27,325 bases of DNA, taken from contig JADGCE010000017.1 of assembly GCA_015229095.1 (NCBI GenBank), positions 2,370 through 29,694 on the forward strand, read 5' to 3'. Source of the DNA: Magnetococcales bacterium. GTDB lineage: Bacteria; Pseudomonadota; Magnetococcia; Magnetococcales; Magnetaquicoccaceae. Position numbers and translations under genes: made by a program. This document shows, one piece after another, positions 1 to 7,535 of this stretch (its first letter is position 1; the number at the start of each line of letters is the position of its first letter). Below the pieces are notes generated by a model that saw only the letters and a list, made by a program, of their open reading frames with translations, was not told the DNA's origin and made no database searches.

Positions 1-764
1 TCCATCTCTGCGGGAAAGCGGTCCGAGGAGAGCACAATCTGGCGGTTGGCCTCGTACAAGGCGTTGAAGGTGTGGAAAAACTCCTCCTGGGTGGATTTTT
101 TGCCTGCAATAAACTGGATATCATCCACCAGCAACACATCCACCGAACGAAACAGCTCCTTGAAATCATGCACCCGCTGATGACGCAACGCATCGATCAT
201 CTGGGTCATAAATTTTTCGGAGGAGAGATACTGCACTCGCAGGGCCGGGCGCACCTCCAGCAAGTGGTTACCGATTGCCTGCAGCAGGTGGGTTTTGCCC
301 AGGCCCACCCCGCCATGGATGAACAACGGGTTGTAGGCGGTTGCCGGGGCATCTGCCACCCGCGCCGCTGCCGCATGGGCAAACTGGTTGCAGCTGCCCA
401 CCACGAAGGAGTCGAAGGTATAACGGGGGTCCAGACCACTGGATTCCAGTGCGTTGCGCACCACTCCCAGCCCCTGGGACAACGGCACGGGAGGCTCCTC
501 AGCCGATGCTTCCTCCTCAGCCTGGGCATCCCGCCGGAACGATATCCGCACCGTGCGCCCCGCCTGCTGGGAGAGGGCAGACTCCAACAGCGCCCCATAA
601 TGGCTGCGCACATAGTCCGCCGACAGCTGATTTTTGGTCAAAATTTCCAGCCGGCCATCCGGCCACGCCTCTCCCGGTCGCAAAGACTTGAACCACACGT
701 TGAATACTTGCGGCGAGACATGTCCCTTGAGCACTTCCAGAGTTGCGGACCAGAGTTCCTTCAT
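1..764 (-). CDS. dnaA: Chromosomal replication initiator DnaA (partial, C-terminus beyond left edge)
   Basis: DnaA binds DnaA boxes at the origin and melts it to start chromosome replication. Translating the minus strand from the ATG at 764 gives 254 residues with no stop before the window edge. Residues 1-75 look like domain I, followed by a short acidic linker. The AAA+ domain starts near residue 110 and has Walker A GGVGLGKT (151-158) and Walker B LLVDDIQF with Asp214-Asp215, then the conserved stretch ending in SSDRFP. The rest of AAA+ and the DNA-binding domain IV lie outside. An AAGGA ribosome-binding site sits 5 bases before the ATG. The gene starts 22 bases after the PilZ gene stops and has no obvious promoter of its own, so it probably belongs to the bpt-recX-alaS run. 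I saw no cluster of DnaA boxes in front of it. Identity is certain; operon membership is inferred. Confidence 0.97.
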   Translation of the reverse strand, partial: MKELWSATLEVLKGHVSPQVFNVWFKSLRPGEAWPDGRLEILTKNQLSADYVRSHYGALLESALSQQAGRTVRISFRRDAQAEEEASAEEPPVPLSQGLGVVRNALESSGLDPRYTFDSFVVGSCNQFAHAAAARVADAPATAYNPLFIHGGVGLGKTHLLQAIGNHLLEVRPALRVQYLSSEKFMTQMIDALRHQRVHDFKELFRSVDVLLVDDIQFIAGKKSTQEEFFHTFNALYEANRQIVLSSDRFPAEM

Positions 765-786
765 CGTTTCCTTGTGGTGGCGCGGG

Positions 787-1062
787 CTAGGCCCGGTGCA
801 GTTGCAGGCCAAATTTATTGGCCTGCTGATGTGCCACCGTGCAGGAAAAGCGGGACTCCCGCCCGTAGAGGGTGAGGAGAATTTCGACAGGAGCACCCCG
901 ATCCAGGAGAGGCGGCTCCTCCTCCTCCGTCACAAACAACATGCCACCCAGGCTCATATCGCCCATGTGACCCGCCAACGAACGTCCGTCGGACAGCAGC
1001 ATGACCGCCGCCTCAGCCCCCAACAGACGCACCTCTTTGCGCTTCCCGTCCCCATCCTGCAT
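787..1062 (-). CDS. Single-domain PilZ protein (putative c-di-GMP receptor)
   Basis: This 91-residue protein is essentially one PilZ domain. It shows the two c-di-GMP-binding motifs of the family: RxxxR as RKEVR (residues 8-12) and DxSxxG as DMSLGG about 27 residues later. It should bind cyclic di-GMP in the cytoplasm and pass the signal to a partner, which cannot be named from the sequence. I chose the ATG at 1062 because AAGGAG lies 9 bases upstream; an in-frame GTG at 1089 would add nine residues but has no such site. The gene lies between the zinc-ribbon gene (29 bases upstream) and dnaA (22 bases downstream) on the same strand, so it is probably co-transcribed with dnaA. Family assignment is firm; ligand binding is inferred from the motifs. 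Confidence 0.85.
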   Translation of the reverse strand: MQDGDGKRKEVRLLGAEAAVMLLSDGRSLAGHMGDMSLGGMLFVTEEEEPPLLDRGAPVEILLTLYGRESRFSCTVAHQQANKFGLQLHRA

Positions 1063-1091
1063 TGCTCTGTTCTCCTTCCGACCGTCCACGG

Positions 1092-1394
1092 CTATTCCTG
1101 GATGATATCTCCACGCAAAGCGCTCTTGTGGGCCACAGGCAGCACCCCCTGGGTTCCATCCCCCGCATCATAAAAATAACGCACCGATCCCACCCGACGA
1201 TAATTCTCAAACAGGCTGTTCCAACCTTTGACAAACATGGGACATTCATCGTTGAAACAGACCAGCAACACATCGGTACAAAAGCCCATGCCATCACCGA
1301 ATTCATTCTGACTGGCTCGCCAGCGCAACGTCGGTTGATCGCAGTGGGGACAGAGATGCACAGCCGCTGCAGCCTCGGTATTGTCAACCTTCAT
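1092..1394 (-). CDS. Small zinc-ribbon (Ogr/Delta-like) protein
   Basis: A 100-residue protein with a four-cysteine metal-binding pattern: CPHC (Cys15, Cys18) and CFNDEC (Cys46, Cys51), that is C-X2-C-X27-C-X4-C. This resembles the zinc fingers of the Ogr/Delta phage transcription activators and short chromosomal homologues. The C-terminal half has a Tyr/Asp/Gly-rich stretch ending in a PVAHKSALRGDI segment. The start codon overlaps the end of alaS by 11 bases and has AAGGAG 7 bases upstream (inside alaS), so translation is probably coupled to alaS. Its role is unknown; nucleic-acid or protein binding through zinc is the reasonable guess. It does not look like a remnant: the frame is full length and the cysteines are intact. 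Confidence 0.8.
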   Translation of the reverse strand: MKVDNTEAAAAVHLCPHCDQPTLRWRASQNEFGDGMGFCTDVLLVCFNDECPMFVKGWNSLFENYRRVGSVRYFYDAGDGTQGVLPVAHKSALRGDIIQE

Positions 1395-4020
1395 CTAATC
1401 GCTCCTTGATCCACTGTGTGGCCGCGGCCAATGCCTCGGTCAACTGTTCCGGGCGGTTGCCACCGCCCATGGCCATATCTGCCCGGCCACCTCCCTTGCC
1501 ACCCACCAGGGGCACCACAAAACCCACCACCTCCCCGGCCTTCACCCGTGGGTGAAGGTCCGCCGTCACGGCGGCGATCAGGTTTACCTTGTCCGCCTCC
1601 GTCACGCCCAGGAGAATCACGGCAGAACCCAACGACTCCCGCAGTCGATCCACCAGATCGCGCAACTCCTTGCCTTCGATCTCCACCACACGGGCCACCA
1701 GCAGGGAGAGATCACCCAACATCTGCCGCTGCGCCAGCAACCCTGCCACCACGCCACCCGATACGGTGGCCCGCGCCTTTTCCAGGGAGTGTTCCAGGCT
1801 CCGAATCCGCTCAAACAGCTTTTCCACCCCCTGGGCCACCTGATCCGGTCGCGTCTTCAGCAGGGTGGCCACCTCCCGCAGGATGACGGTCTCCTCCCGA
1901 TAGCTCTCCCGTGCCGTCTGGCCACAGACTGCCTCGATGCGACGCACCCCGGCCGCCACCGCTCCCTCCGACACAATCCGCAACAGGCCGATATCCCCGG
2001 AACGCTCCACATGGGTGCCGCCGCACAGCTCCATGCTGTCGCCGATGCGCACCACCCGCACCTCTTCCCCATATTTTTCGCCAAACAGAGCAACCGCACC
2101 GGCCTGCACCGCCGCCGCCGGGGTCATCACTGTGGTCTCCTGGAGATGGTTGGCGCGAATCTCCGCGTTGCACTGCGCCTCCACCTGATGCAACACCTCC
2201 GGGGTCAGCGCATGGTAATGGTTGAAATCAAAACGCAATCGGCTTGGACCCACCTGGGAGCCGGCCTGTTTGACATGGCTGCCCAGCACGGTGCGCAAGG
2301 CATGATGCAACAGGTGGGTCGCCGAGTGGTGCAGGCGGATGGCCTGCCGCCGGTCGGCATCCACCTCCAGGGCAACGCTGTCACCCACGCGCAACTCCCC
2401 CTGTTCCAGGCGGCCCACATGGACGATCAGATCCGCCACGGGCTTGCGGGTATCCCGCACCTGGAAACGGCCACCCTCCCCCCCATGCAGCCAACCGGTA
2501 TCCCCCACCTGCCCCCCCGACTCAGCATAGAAGGGGGTCTGGTTGCAGATCAACATGCCCTCCTCGCCGGGACCCATCCGTTCCACCGACACCCCGCCCA
2601 CCACCATGGCCTGCACCATGCCCTGGGCCTGTTCACTCTGGAAGCCCAAAAATTCGCTGGCCCCCACCTGTTCCCGCAACTGGTGAAAGACCGCCGCCAC
2701 CTTTTCATCCCCCGAACCGGCCCAGGCCGCCCGCGCCCGCTGTCGTTGCGCGGTCATGTGCTGGTTGAAGCCCTCCATGTCCAGGGAGATCTCCCGATCA
2801 CGGAGAATATCGGCGGTCAAATCCACCGGAAAGCCGTAGGTGTCGTAGAGGGTGAAGAGGGTCAGGCCATCCAACTGCCCACCCGTCGGCACGGTGGCCG
2901 CTGCCTCTTCCAGTATCTTCAAACCGCTGTCCAGGGTGGCCGCAAAGCGTTTTTCCTCGTTGTCCATCACCAGGGAGAGGGTTTTGCCCTGGGCGAGGAG
3001 TTCGGGAAAAAAGCTCCCCATGCTCTGGGCCAGGGTGGGAATCAGTTGGGAGAGAAACGGCTCCGTCAGACCGAGCAGACGCCCATGGCGCATGGCACGG
3101 CGCATGATGCGGCGCAACACATAACCCCGCCCCTCGTTGCTGGGGAGCACCCCATCGACGATCAAAAAGGCCATGGCCCGGAGATGATCGGCAATGACCC
3201 GGAGAGAGACCCACTGTTCCGGGGTGGCTTCCCCCACTGCGGCCAGACGCGCGGCCTCCCGGATCACCGCTTGAAACAGATCGGTGTCATAGTTGTTGTG
3301 TTTGCCTTGCAGAATCGCGGCCAACCGTTCCAGACCTGCGCCGGTGTCGATGCACGGGTGCGGCAGCTCCAGCAGGGAACCCTCGGCGCGCCGATCAAAC
3401 TGCATGAACACCAGATTCCAGATCTCCACAAAGCGATCCCCGTCGGCATCGGCGGAACCGGGCGGACCACCGGGCACATGGGGGCCATGATCATAAAAAA
3501 TTTCCGAACAGGGGCCGCAGGGCCCCACCGGCCCCATGGACCAAAAATTGTCGCTGCTGGCGATGCGGATGATCTTGGACTCCGGCAGACCGATCTGCTC
3601 CCGCCAGATGCGCGCCGCCTCATCGTCCGTGGCGTAGACGGTCACCAGCAACCGTTCCACCGGCAAGGCCAGCTCTTCGGTGATAAACCGCCAGGCCAGC
3701 AGGATGGCCTCCTCCTTGAAATAGTCGCCGAAGGAAAAATTGCCCAGCATCTCGAAAAAGGTGTGGTGCCGGGCGGTACGCCCGACATTTTCCAGATCGT
3801 TATGTTTGCCCCCGGCCCGCAAACATTTTTGCACGCTCACCGCCCGTGGATAGGGGGGGGTCTCCTCTCCCAGAAACAGGGCCTTGAACTGATTCATGCC
3901 CGCATTGCTGAACAACAGGGTCGGGTCATTGCGAGGCACCAGACTGGAAGAGGCCACAATCGTGTGATCGTGACGTTGGAAAAACGTCAAAAAGCGGTCG
4001 CGTATTTCGTTGCCGTTCAT
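1384..4020 (-). CDS. alaS: Alanyl-tRNA synthetase
   Basis: AlaRS charges tRNA-Ala with alanine and edits Ser/Gly mischarging. The product is 878 residues, normal for bacteria. The N-terminal class II catalytic core begins with the typical FxxxxHxxxxSSSLVPxxDPTLLF region. The editing domain carries the zinc/catalytic set HSATH (His565, His569) and CGGTH (Cys666, His670). The C-Ala domain ends with the glycine-rich GGKGGGRADMAMGGG segment. I chose the ATG at 4020 rather than an in-frame TTG at 4044, because it gives the family-typical N-terminus and forms an ATGA overlap with the recX stop, which suggests translational coupling. The 3' end overlaps the zinc-ribbon gene by 11 bases. Pairing with recX is common in proteobacteria. 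Confidence 0.98.
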   Translation of the reverse strand: MNGNEIRDRFLTFFQRHDHTIVASSSLVPRNDPTLLFSNAGMNQFKALFLGEETPPYPRAVSVQKCLRAGGKHNDLENVGRTARHHTFFEMLGNFSFGDYFKEEAILLAWRFITEELALPVERLLVTVYATDDEAARIWREQIGLPESKIIRIASSDNFWSMGPVGPCGPCSEIFYDHGPHVPGGPPGSADADGDRFVEIWNLVFMQFDRRAEGSLLELPHPCIDTGAGLERLAAILQGKHNNYDTDLFQAVIREAARLAAVGEATPEQWVSLRVIADHLRAMAFLIVDGVLPSNEGRGYVLRRIMRRAMRHGRLLGLTEPFLSQLIPTLAQSMGSFFPELLAQGKTLSLVMDNEEKRFAATLDSGLKILEEAAATVPTGGQLDGLTLFTLYDTYGFPVDLTADILRDREISLDMEGFNQHMTAQRQRARAAWAGSGDEKVAAVFHQLREQVGASEFLGFQSEQAQGMVQAMVVGGVSVERMGPGEEGMLICNQTPFYAESGGQVGDTGWLHGGEGGRFQVRDTRKPVADLIVHVGRLEQGELRVGDSVALEVDADRRQAIRLHHSATHLLHHALRTVLGSHVKQAGSQVGPSRLRFDFNHYHALTPEVLHQVEAQCNAEIRANHLQETTVMTPAAAVQAGAVALFGEKYGEEVRVVRIGDSMELCGGTHVERSGDIGLLRIVSEGAVAAGVRRIEAVCGQTARESYREETVILREVATLLKTRPDQVAQGVEKLFERIRSLEHSLEKARATVSGGVVAGLLAQRQMLGDLSLLVARVVEIEGKELRDLVDRLRESLGSAVILLGVTEADKVNLIAAVTADLHPRVKAGEVVGFVVPLVGGKGGGRADMAMGGGNRPEQLTEALAAATQWIKERLDEG

Positions 4021-4502
4021 CGTGTCCTGTTCAAAACCTGCCAAATAGTCTCATCGCCAAAGCCGCGTCGCGACAAAAAATCATACTTTTTTTTCAACGC
4101 CCGACGATCCGTTGTGTCGGATTCCCCCCTCTCCTCCCCGGAACCAAACCGCTTGGCCAAGGCGGTCGCCGCCCGCTGGACAGCGTCCCCCTCCTCCAAC
4201 AAGAGGTCCAGGGCCTGCTGAATATGCGACTCTGCCACCTGCAGGGCGCGCAACTCGGCCCAGACCCGCCGGGGCCCATAGTGTCCGTTCTGCAAGCGAT
4301 GCCGGGCGCGGGAGAGTGCGAAGGCGGCATCATCCAGATAGCCCAACTCCCGACAGCGGGCGCACACCACCGCCACATCCCCAGAGGTCACCCCCTCCTG
4401 CAGCAGCCGTTGCTGCAACTCCCACTCCCCGTAGGAACGGCGGGCCAACCAGCGGATCGCCTGATCGTAGGCTTGTTTGGTGGTTTCCTCAATGGTATTC
4501 AT
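4017..4502 (-). CDS. recX: Regulatory protein RecX
   Basis: RecX binds RecA filaments and limits RecA recombinase and co-protease activity. The 161-residue product shows the RecX pattern: an N-terminal block with a helix around RRSYGEWELQQRLLQ, then the ELGYLDDAAFA motif and the RxGPxRVWAELRALQV segment, and a C-terminal block with KKKYDFLSRRGF. The ATG at 4502 overlaps the stop of the upstream bpt gene (ATGA), and the recX stop overlaps the alaS ATG in the same way. An upstream in-frame extension to 4586 lies inside bpt and has no RecX similarity. recA is not in this window. The three genes bpt-recX-alaS are almost certainly one transcript. Confidence 0.92.
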   Translation of the reverse strand: MNTIEETTKQAYDQAIRWLARRSYGEWELQQRLLQEGVTSGDVAVVCARCRELGYLDDAAFALSRARHRLQNGHYGPRRVWAELRALQVAESHIQQALDLLLEEGDAVQRAATALAKRFGSGEERGESDTTDRRALKKKYDFLSRRGFGDETIWQVLNRTR

Positions 4503-5296
4503 GGGGCACACGATCCATCCTGCTCCGCTTCTCCCCCGAAAGAGGATTCCGGGGCAGCAGAAGGTCCACGCAAAAACCGGACCCATTGTCGTCCCTGATA
4601 GAGTTCCAACGGTTGGAAACGGGCTTTATAGTCCATTTTTTGGCACTCGGCAATCCAGTATCCCAAATAGAGGTGGCTCTTTTCCAACCCCAGGGCTTCG
4701 TGAATCTGCCAGAGAATGGCATAGCTGCCCAGACTCCTGGCCGCCTCGTCGGGACGAAAAAAGGTGTAAACCGCCGAGAGGGCCGTTGGCAAAATATCGG
4801 TAACCGCCACCATCAGCAGACGCTCCCCCTGACGAAATTCGACAAAACGGGTGGTGGACCAGGGGGCGATCAGATAGTCCATAAAATCATCGGGGCTCGG
4901 ATTGGCCATGGGCCCCCCCTGGTGGCGGCCATTGATGTAGTCCCGATAGAGTTCAAAACGCTCCTGGGTATAGGCAGGAAGCATCATCCGCACGGTCAGA
5001 TCCTGGTTGCGCTGCCAGACCCGGCGCATGCTGCGGGGCAGGCGATAGTCGACCACCGGCACCCGCACCGCCTGGCAGGCACGGCAGGTTGGGCAGTAGG
5101 GACAATAGACGTGACCACCGCTGCGCCGAAACCCCCGTTCCATCAGAAAAGCGTACAGGATATCGTTCATGGCCACTTCCGGGTCAACAAACAGGGTGGC
5201 GGCCAGGCGATCCGCAAGATAGCCACAGGCGTGGGAACGGCTCAAATAGAGGTTCAGGGTAGGATTGTTCCAGAGAGAGCCCCCACGACTGCTCAT
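4499..5296 (-). CDS. bpt: Aspartate/glutamate leucyltransferase (arginyl-tRNA--protein transferase family)
   Basis: Bpt transfers leucine from Leu-tRNA to N-terminal Asp or Glu of proteins, creating an N-degron read by ClpS/ClpAP. The 265-residue product begins with a typical Bpt N-terminus (NLYLSRSHACGYL ... TLFVDP). It contains the cysteine motif CPYCPTCRAC with the following RVPV segment, and the C-terminal GNAT-like region with TDILPTALSAVYTFF and LYLGYWIAECQKMDYK. I chose the ATG at 5296; there is no strong ribosome-binding site, but no better in-frame ATG lies upstream until far into the divergent hslV region. It is the first gene of the minus-strand run and overlaps recX by the ATGA arrangement. 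It is head-to-head with hslV, so two proteolysis-related genes share one 141-base intergenic region. Confidence 0.94.
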   Translation of the reverse strand: MSSRGGSLWNNPTLNLYLSRSHACGYLADRLAATLFVDPEVAMNDILYAFLMERGFRRSGGHVYCPYCPTCRACQAVRVPVVDYRLPRSMRRVWQRNQDLTVRMMLPAYTQERFELYRDYINGRHQGGPMANPSPDDFMDYLIAPWSTTRFVEFRQGERLLMVAVTDILPTALSAVYTFFRPDEAARSLGSYAILWQIHEALGLEKSHLYLGYWIAECQKMDYKARFQPLELYQGRQWVRFLRGPSAAPESSFGGEAEQDGSCAP

Positions 5297-5437
5297 GATC
5301 GCACCCGGGCATGGGGCCGAGTGGAACCTTGCAATCCCTGAACAAAGACGGCAAACTGACACAGGATGCGGGCGCGCGCGACGGGTCGCTGCGTCACCAG
5401 ACAGCCTGTCAGACCGGAAATGGGGGAAAATGGATTC
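5297..5437. promoter_or_regulatory. Divergent bpt / hslVU intergenic region
   Basis: These 141 bases separate the starts of two divergent gene runs and must hold promoters for both. Towards bpt (minus strand) there is a TTGCAA then, 12 bases on, CCCCATGC, which loosely resembles an E. coli-type heat-shock promoter; the match is weak. I could not pick a convincing promoter for hslV. Confidence 0.3.
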
Positions 5438-5965
5438 ATGTTCAAAGGCACTACCATCCTGTTGGTCAGACGCAACGACTCCCTGGTCATGGCGGGAGAT
5501 GGACAAGTCACACTGGGCAGCCTGGTGGTCAAGGCCAACGCCCGCAAGGTGCGCACCCTCTACGAGGGGAAAATATTGGCCGGTTTTGCCGGTTCCACCG
5601 CCGACGCCTTTACCCTCTTCGAGCGGTTTGAGGAAAAACTGGCCAAGCACAGCGGCAATCTTACCCGATCTGCCGTGGAGTTGGCCAAGGATTGGCGCAT
5701 GGACCGCATGCTGCGGCGTTTGGAGGCCATGCTGATCGTCGCAGACCGGGGAGCCACCCTGCTCCTCAGCGGCACCGGTGATGTGCTGGAACCTGAGCAG
5801 GGCATCGTCGCCATCGGCTCCGGCGGGGCCTACGCCCAATCCGCCGCTTTGGCCCTGCTGCAAAATACCGAGCTGCCGCCGCGAAGCATCGCCGAAAAGG
5901 CCATGGAAATCGCTGCCAGCATATGCATTTACACCAATAATAACATAATAATAGAAGAGCTGTAA
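5438..5965 (+). CDS. hslV: ATP-dependent protease subunit HslV
   Basis: HslV is the threonine peptidase of the HslVU (ClpQY) protease. The 175-residue product has the family N-terminus MFKGTTILLVRR. Thr5, the first of the TT pair, becomes the N-terminal nucleophile after processing. The GDGQVTLG and NARKVRTLY motifs follow, and the C-terminus ICIYTNNNIIIEEL is typical of subunits that dock into HslU. I chose the ATG at 5438, which leaves a short propeptide; an in-frame ATG at 5420 would add six residues and cannot be excluded. The stop codon is directly followed by the hslU ATG, so the two are co-translated. Length and motifs are normal. Confidence 0.97.
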   Translation: MFKGTTILLVRRNDSLVMAGDGQVTLGSLVVKANARKVRTLYEGKILAGFAGSTADAFTLFERFEEKLAKHSGNLTRSAVELAKDWRMDRMLRRLEAMLIVADRGATLLLSGTGDVLEPEQGIVAIGSGGAYAQSAALALLQNTELPPRSIAEKAMEIAASICIYTNNNIIIEEL

Positions 5966-7369
5966 ATGGCTGAATTTACCCCACGTGAAACGGTGTCGGA
6001 GCTGGATCGCTACATCATTGGCCAGACGGCGGCCAAGCGGGCAGTGGCGGTCGCCTTGCGCAATCGCTGGCGCAGGCAACAACTGGAACCGGGAATGCGG
6101 GAGGAGGTCTATCCCAAAAACATTCTTCTGATCGGTCCCACAGGTGTCGGCAAGACAGAGATCGCCCGGCGGTTGGCCAAACTCTCGGATGCCCCCTTCA
6201 TCAAGGTGGAAGCCACCAAGTTTACCGAGGTGGGTTATGTGGGGCGGGATGTGGAGTCCATCATCCGTGACCTGACCGACATGGCGGTCAAAATGGGCTG
6301 GGAACGCTCCAAGAAAGAGATGCGGCACAAGGCGGAGGAGTTGGCGGAGGAGCGTCTGCTGGACATTCTTCTGCCCCAGTCACCCAACGCCCAGAGCGGC
6401 AAGGAGCAGCATCCCATGGAGCTGATTTTTGGCCAGGGTGCGACAGGTGCGGCCGAACCCACTGCACCGCCGACCGAATCCAACACCCGGCAAAAATTTC
6501 GCCGTCTGTTGCGGGAAGGCAAGCTGGACAACCGCGAAGTGGAGATCGAGATCCGTGAGCCCCGCACCACCCCCAGCCTGGAGGTATTCACCCCGCAGGG
6601 GATGGAAGGGGTGGGCATCAGCATTCAGGACATGTTGGGGGGCATGCTGGGGGGGGGCAAGCCGCAAAAACACCGGACGGCCATCAAGGATGCCCTGGAA
6701 ATGCTGACCGATGAGGAGGCCAGCAAACTGGTGGATCGGGACAAGTCCAAAAAAGAGGCGGTGGAACGGGTGGAGCAGTCTGGCATCGTTTTTCTCGATG
6801 AGTTGGACAAGGTGTGCAACCGTTTTGAAGGGGGGCGCAGCGGGGGTGACGTCTCCCGGGAAGGGGTGCAACGGGATCTGCTGCCTCTGGTGGAGGGAAC
6901 CACGGTCTCCACCAAACATGGCATGGTGCGCACCGACCATATCCTGTTCATCGCCTCCGGTGCCTTTCAACTTTCCAAACCTTCGGATTTATTGCCGGAG
7001 TTGCAAGGCCGTCTACCCATCCGCGTGGAACTGAAAAGCCTGGGTGTCGAGGAGTTTGTGCGCATTCTCTCAGAACCGGAAAACGCCTTGACCCGTCAAT
7101 ACAGTGCCCTGCTGGCCACCGAGGGAGTCCATCTCTCCTTTCGCGAGGATGCCATCCGCGCCATCGCCGAAATTGCCACTCAGGTCAATGAGACAACAGA
7201 AAATATTGGTGCCCGCCGTCTGCATACCGTACTGGAAAAGTTGCTGGACGAATTATCCTTCACCGCCACGGAACGCCGGAACGAGAGGGTGGTCATCGAT
7301 GCCGATTATGTGCGCGCCCAGTTGAAAGATCTGGCCAACAACGAGGATCTCTCCCGATTCATCCTCTAG
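5966..7369 (+). CDS. hslU: ATP-dependent protease ATPase subunit HslU
   Basis: HslU is the AAA+ unfoldase that feeds substrates to HslV. The 467-residue product shows the N-terminal PRETVSELDRYIIGQ motif, Walker A GPTGVGKTE, the GYVGRDVES pore-loop region, a variable I-domain insertion (about residues 120-240), Walker B IVFLDELDK, a sensor region LFIASGAFQ, and the arginine-rich AAA+ lid. It ends in LSRFIL, the C-terminal tail that docks on HslV. It starts immediately after the hslV stop. There is no truncation or missing key residue. Expression is probably heat-inducible as in other proteobacteria, but I see no clear heat-shock promoter. Confidence 0.98.
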   Translation: MAEFTPRETVSELDRYIIGQTAAKRAVAVALRNRWRRQQLEPGMREEVYPKNILLIGPTGVGKTEIARRLAKLSDAPFIKVEATKFTEVGYVGRDVESIIRDLTDMAVKMGWERSKKEMRHKAEELAEERLLDILLPQSPNAQSGKEQHPMELIFGQGATGAAEPTAPPTESNTRQKFRRLLREGKLDNREVEIEIREPRTTPSLEVFTPQGMEGVGISIQDMLGGMLGGGKPQKHRTAIKDALEMLTDEEASKLVDRDKSKKEAVERVEQSGIVFLDELDKVCNRFEGGRSGGDVSREGVQRDLLPLVEGTTVSTKHGMVRTDHILFIASGAFQLSKPSDLLPELQGRLPIRVELKSLGVEEFVRILSEPENALTRQYSALLATEGVHLSFREDAIRAIAEIATQVNETTENIGARRLHTVLEKLLDELSFTATERRNERVVIDADYVRAQLKDLANNEDLSRFIL

Positions 7370-7430
7370 AAGGCGCATCTCCCCCTCTGGCCTGGCACGG
7401 ATTGTCATTGCTCTGCGTTGTTTTTTCTGG

Positions 7431-7495
7431 CACCCTGCGGCGGGGTGGCAGGCAGGCTTGCCTGCCCGGATACCGGAGTCTCTCCCCGGGAGGGG
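7431..7495. repeat. Cluster of three short hairpins between hslU and ppk2
   Basis: In the 166-base gap between hslU and ppk2, three inverted repeats follow each other: CACCC/GGGTG (7431-7447), a perfect 8-bp stem GGCAGGCA/TGCCTGCC with a 4-base loop (7447-7466), and CCCC/GGGG (7484-7495). No T-run follows, so it is not a classical intrinsic terminator. It could end hslVU transcription by another route or be a small intergenic palindromic repeat. Confidence 0.45.
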
Positions 7496-7535
7496 CCCGG
7501 CGCAATGCTTCCTACCTTGAGATCAGGAGAAGAGA

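Noticed and set aside
1552..4221. An 889-codon open frame on the plus strand, antisense to alaS
   Set aside because: Its product is His/Gln/Pro-rich with no recognisable domain, and the opposite strand is an unmistakable AlaRS. High GC leaves few stops in this frame.
5297..5437. A heat-shock promoter for hslVU in the forward direction
   Set aside because: A CTTG is present, but no matching -10 element lies at the right distance.
4499..6328. A 609-codon minus-strand frame that would extend bpt through hslV
   Set aside because: Only the part from 5296 down resembles Bpt; the upstream part is antisense to hslV and hslU.
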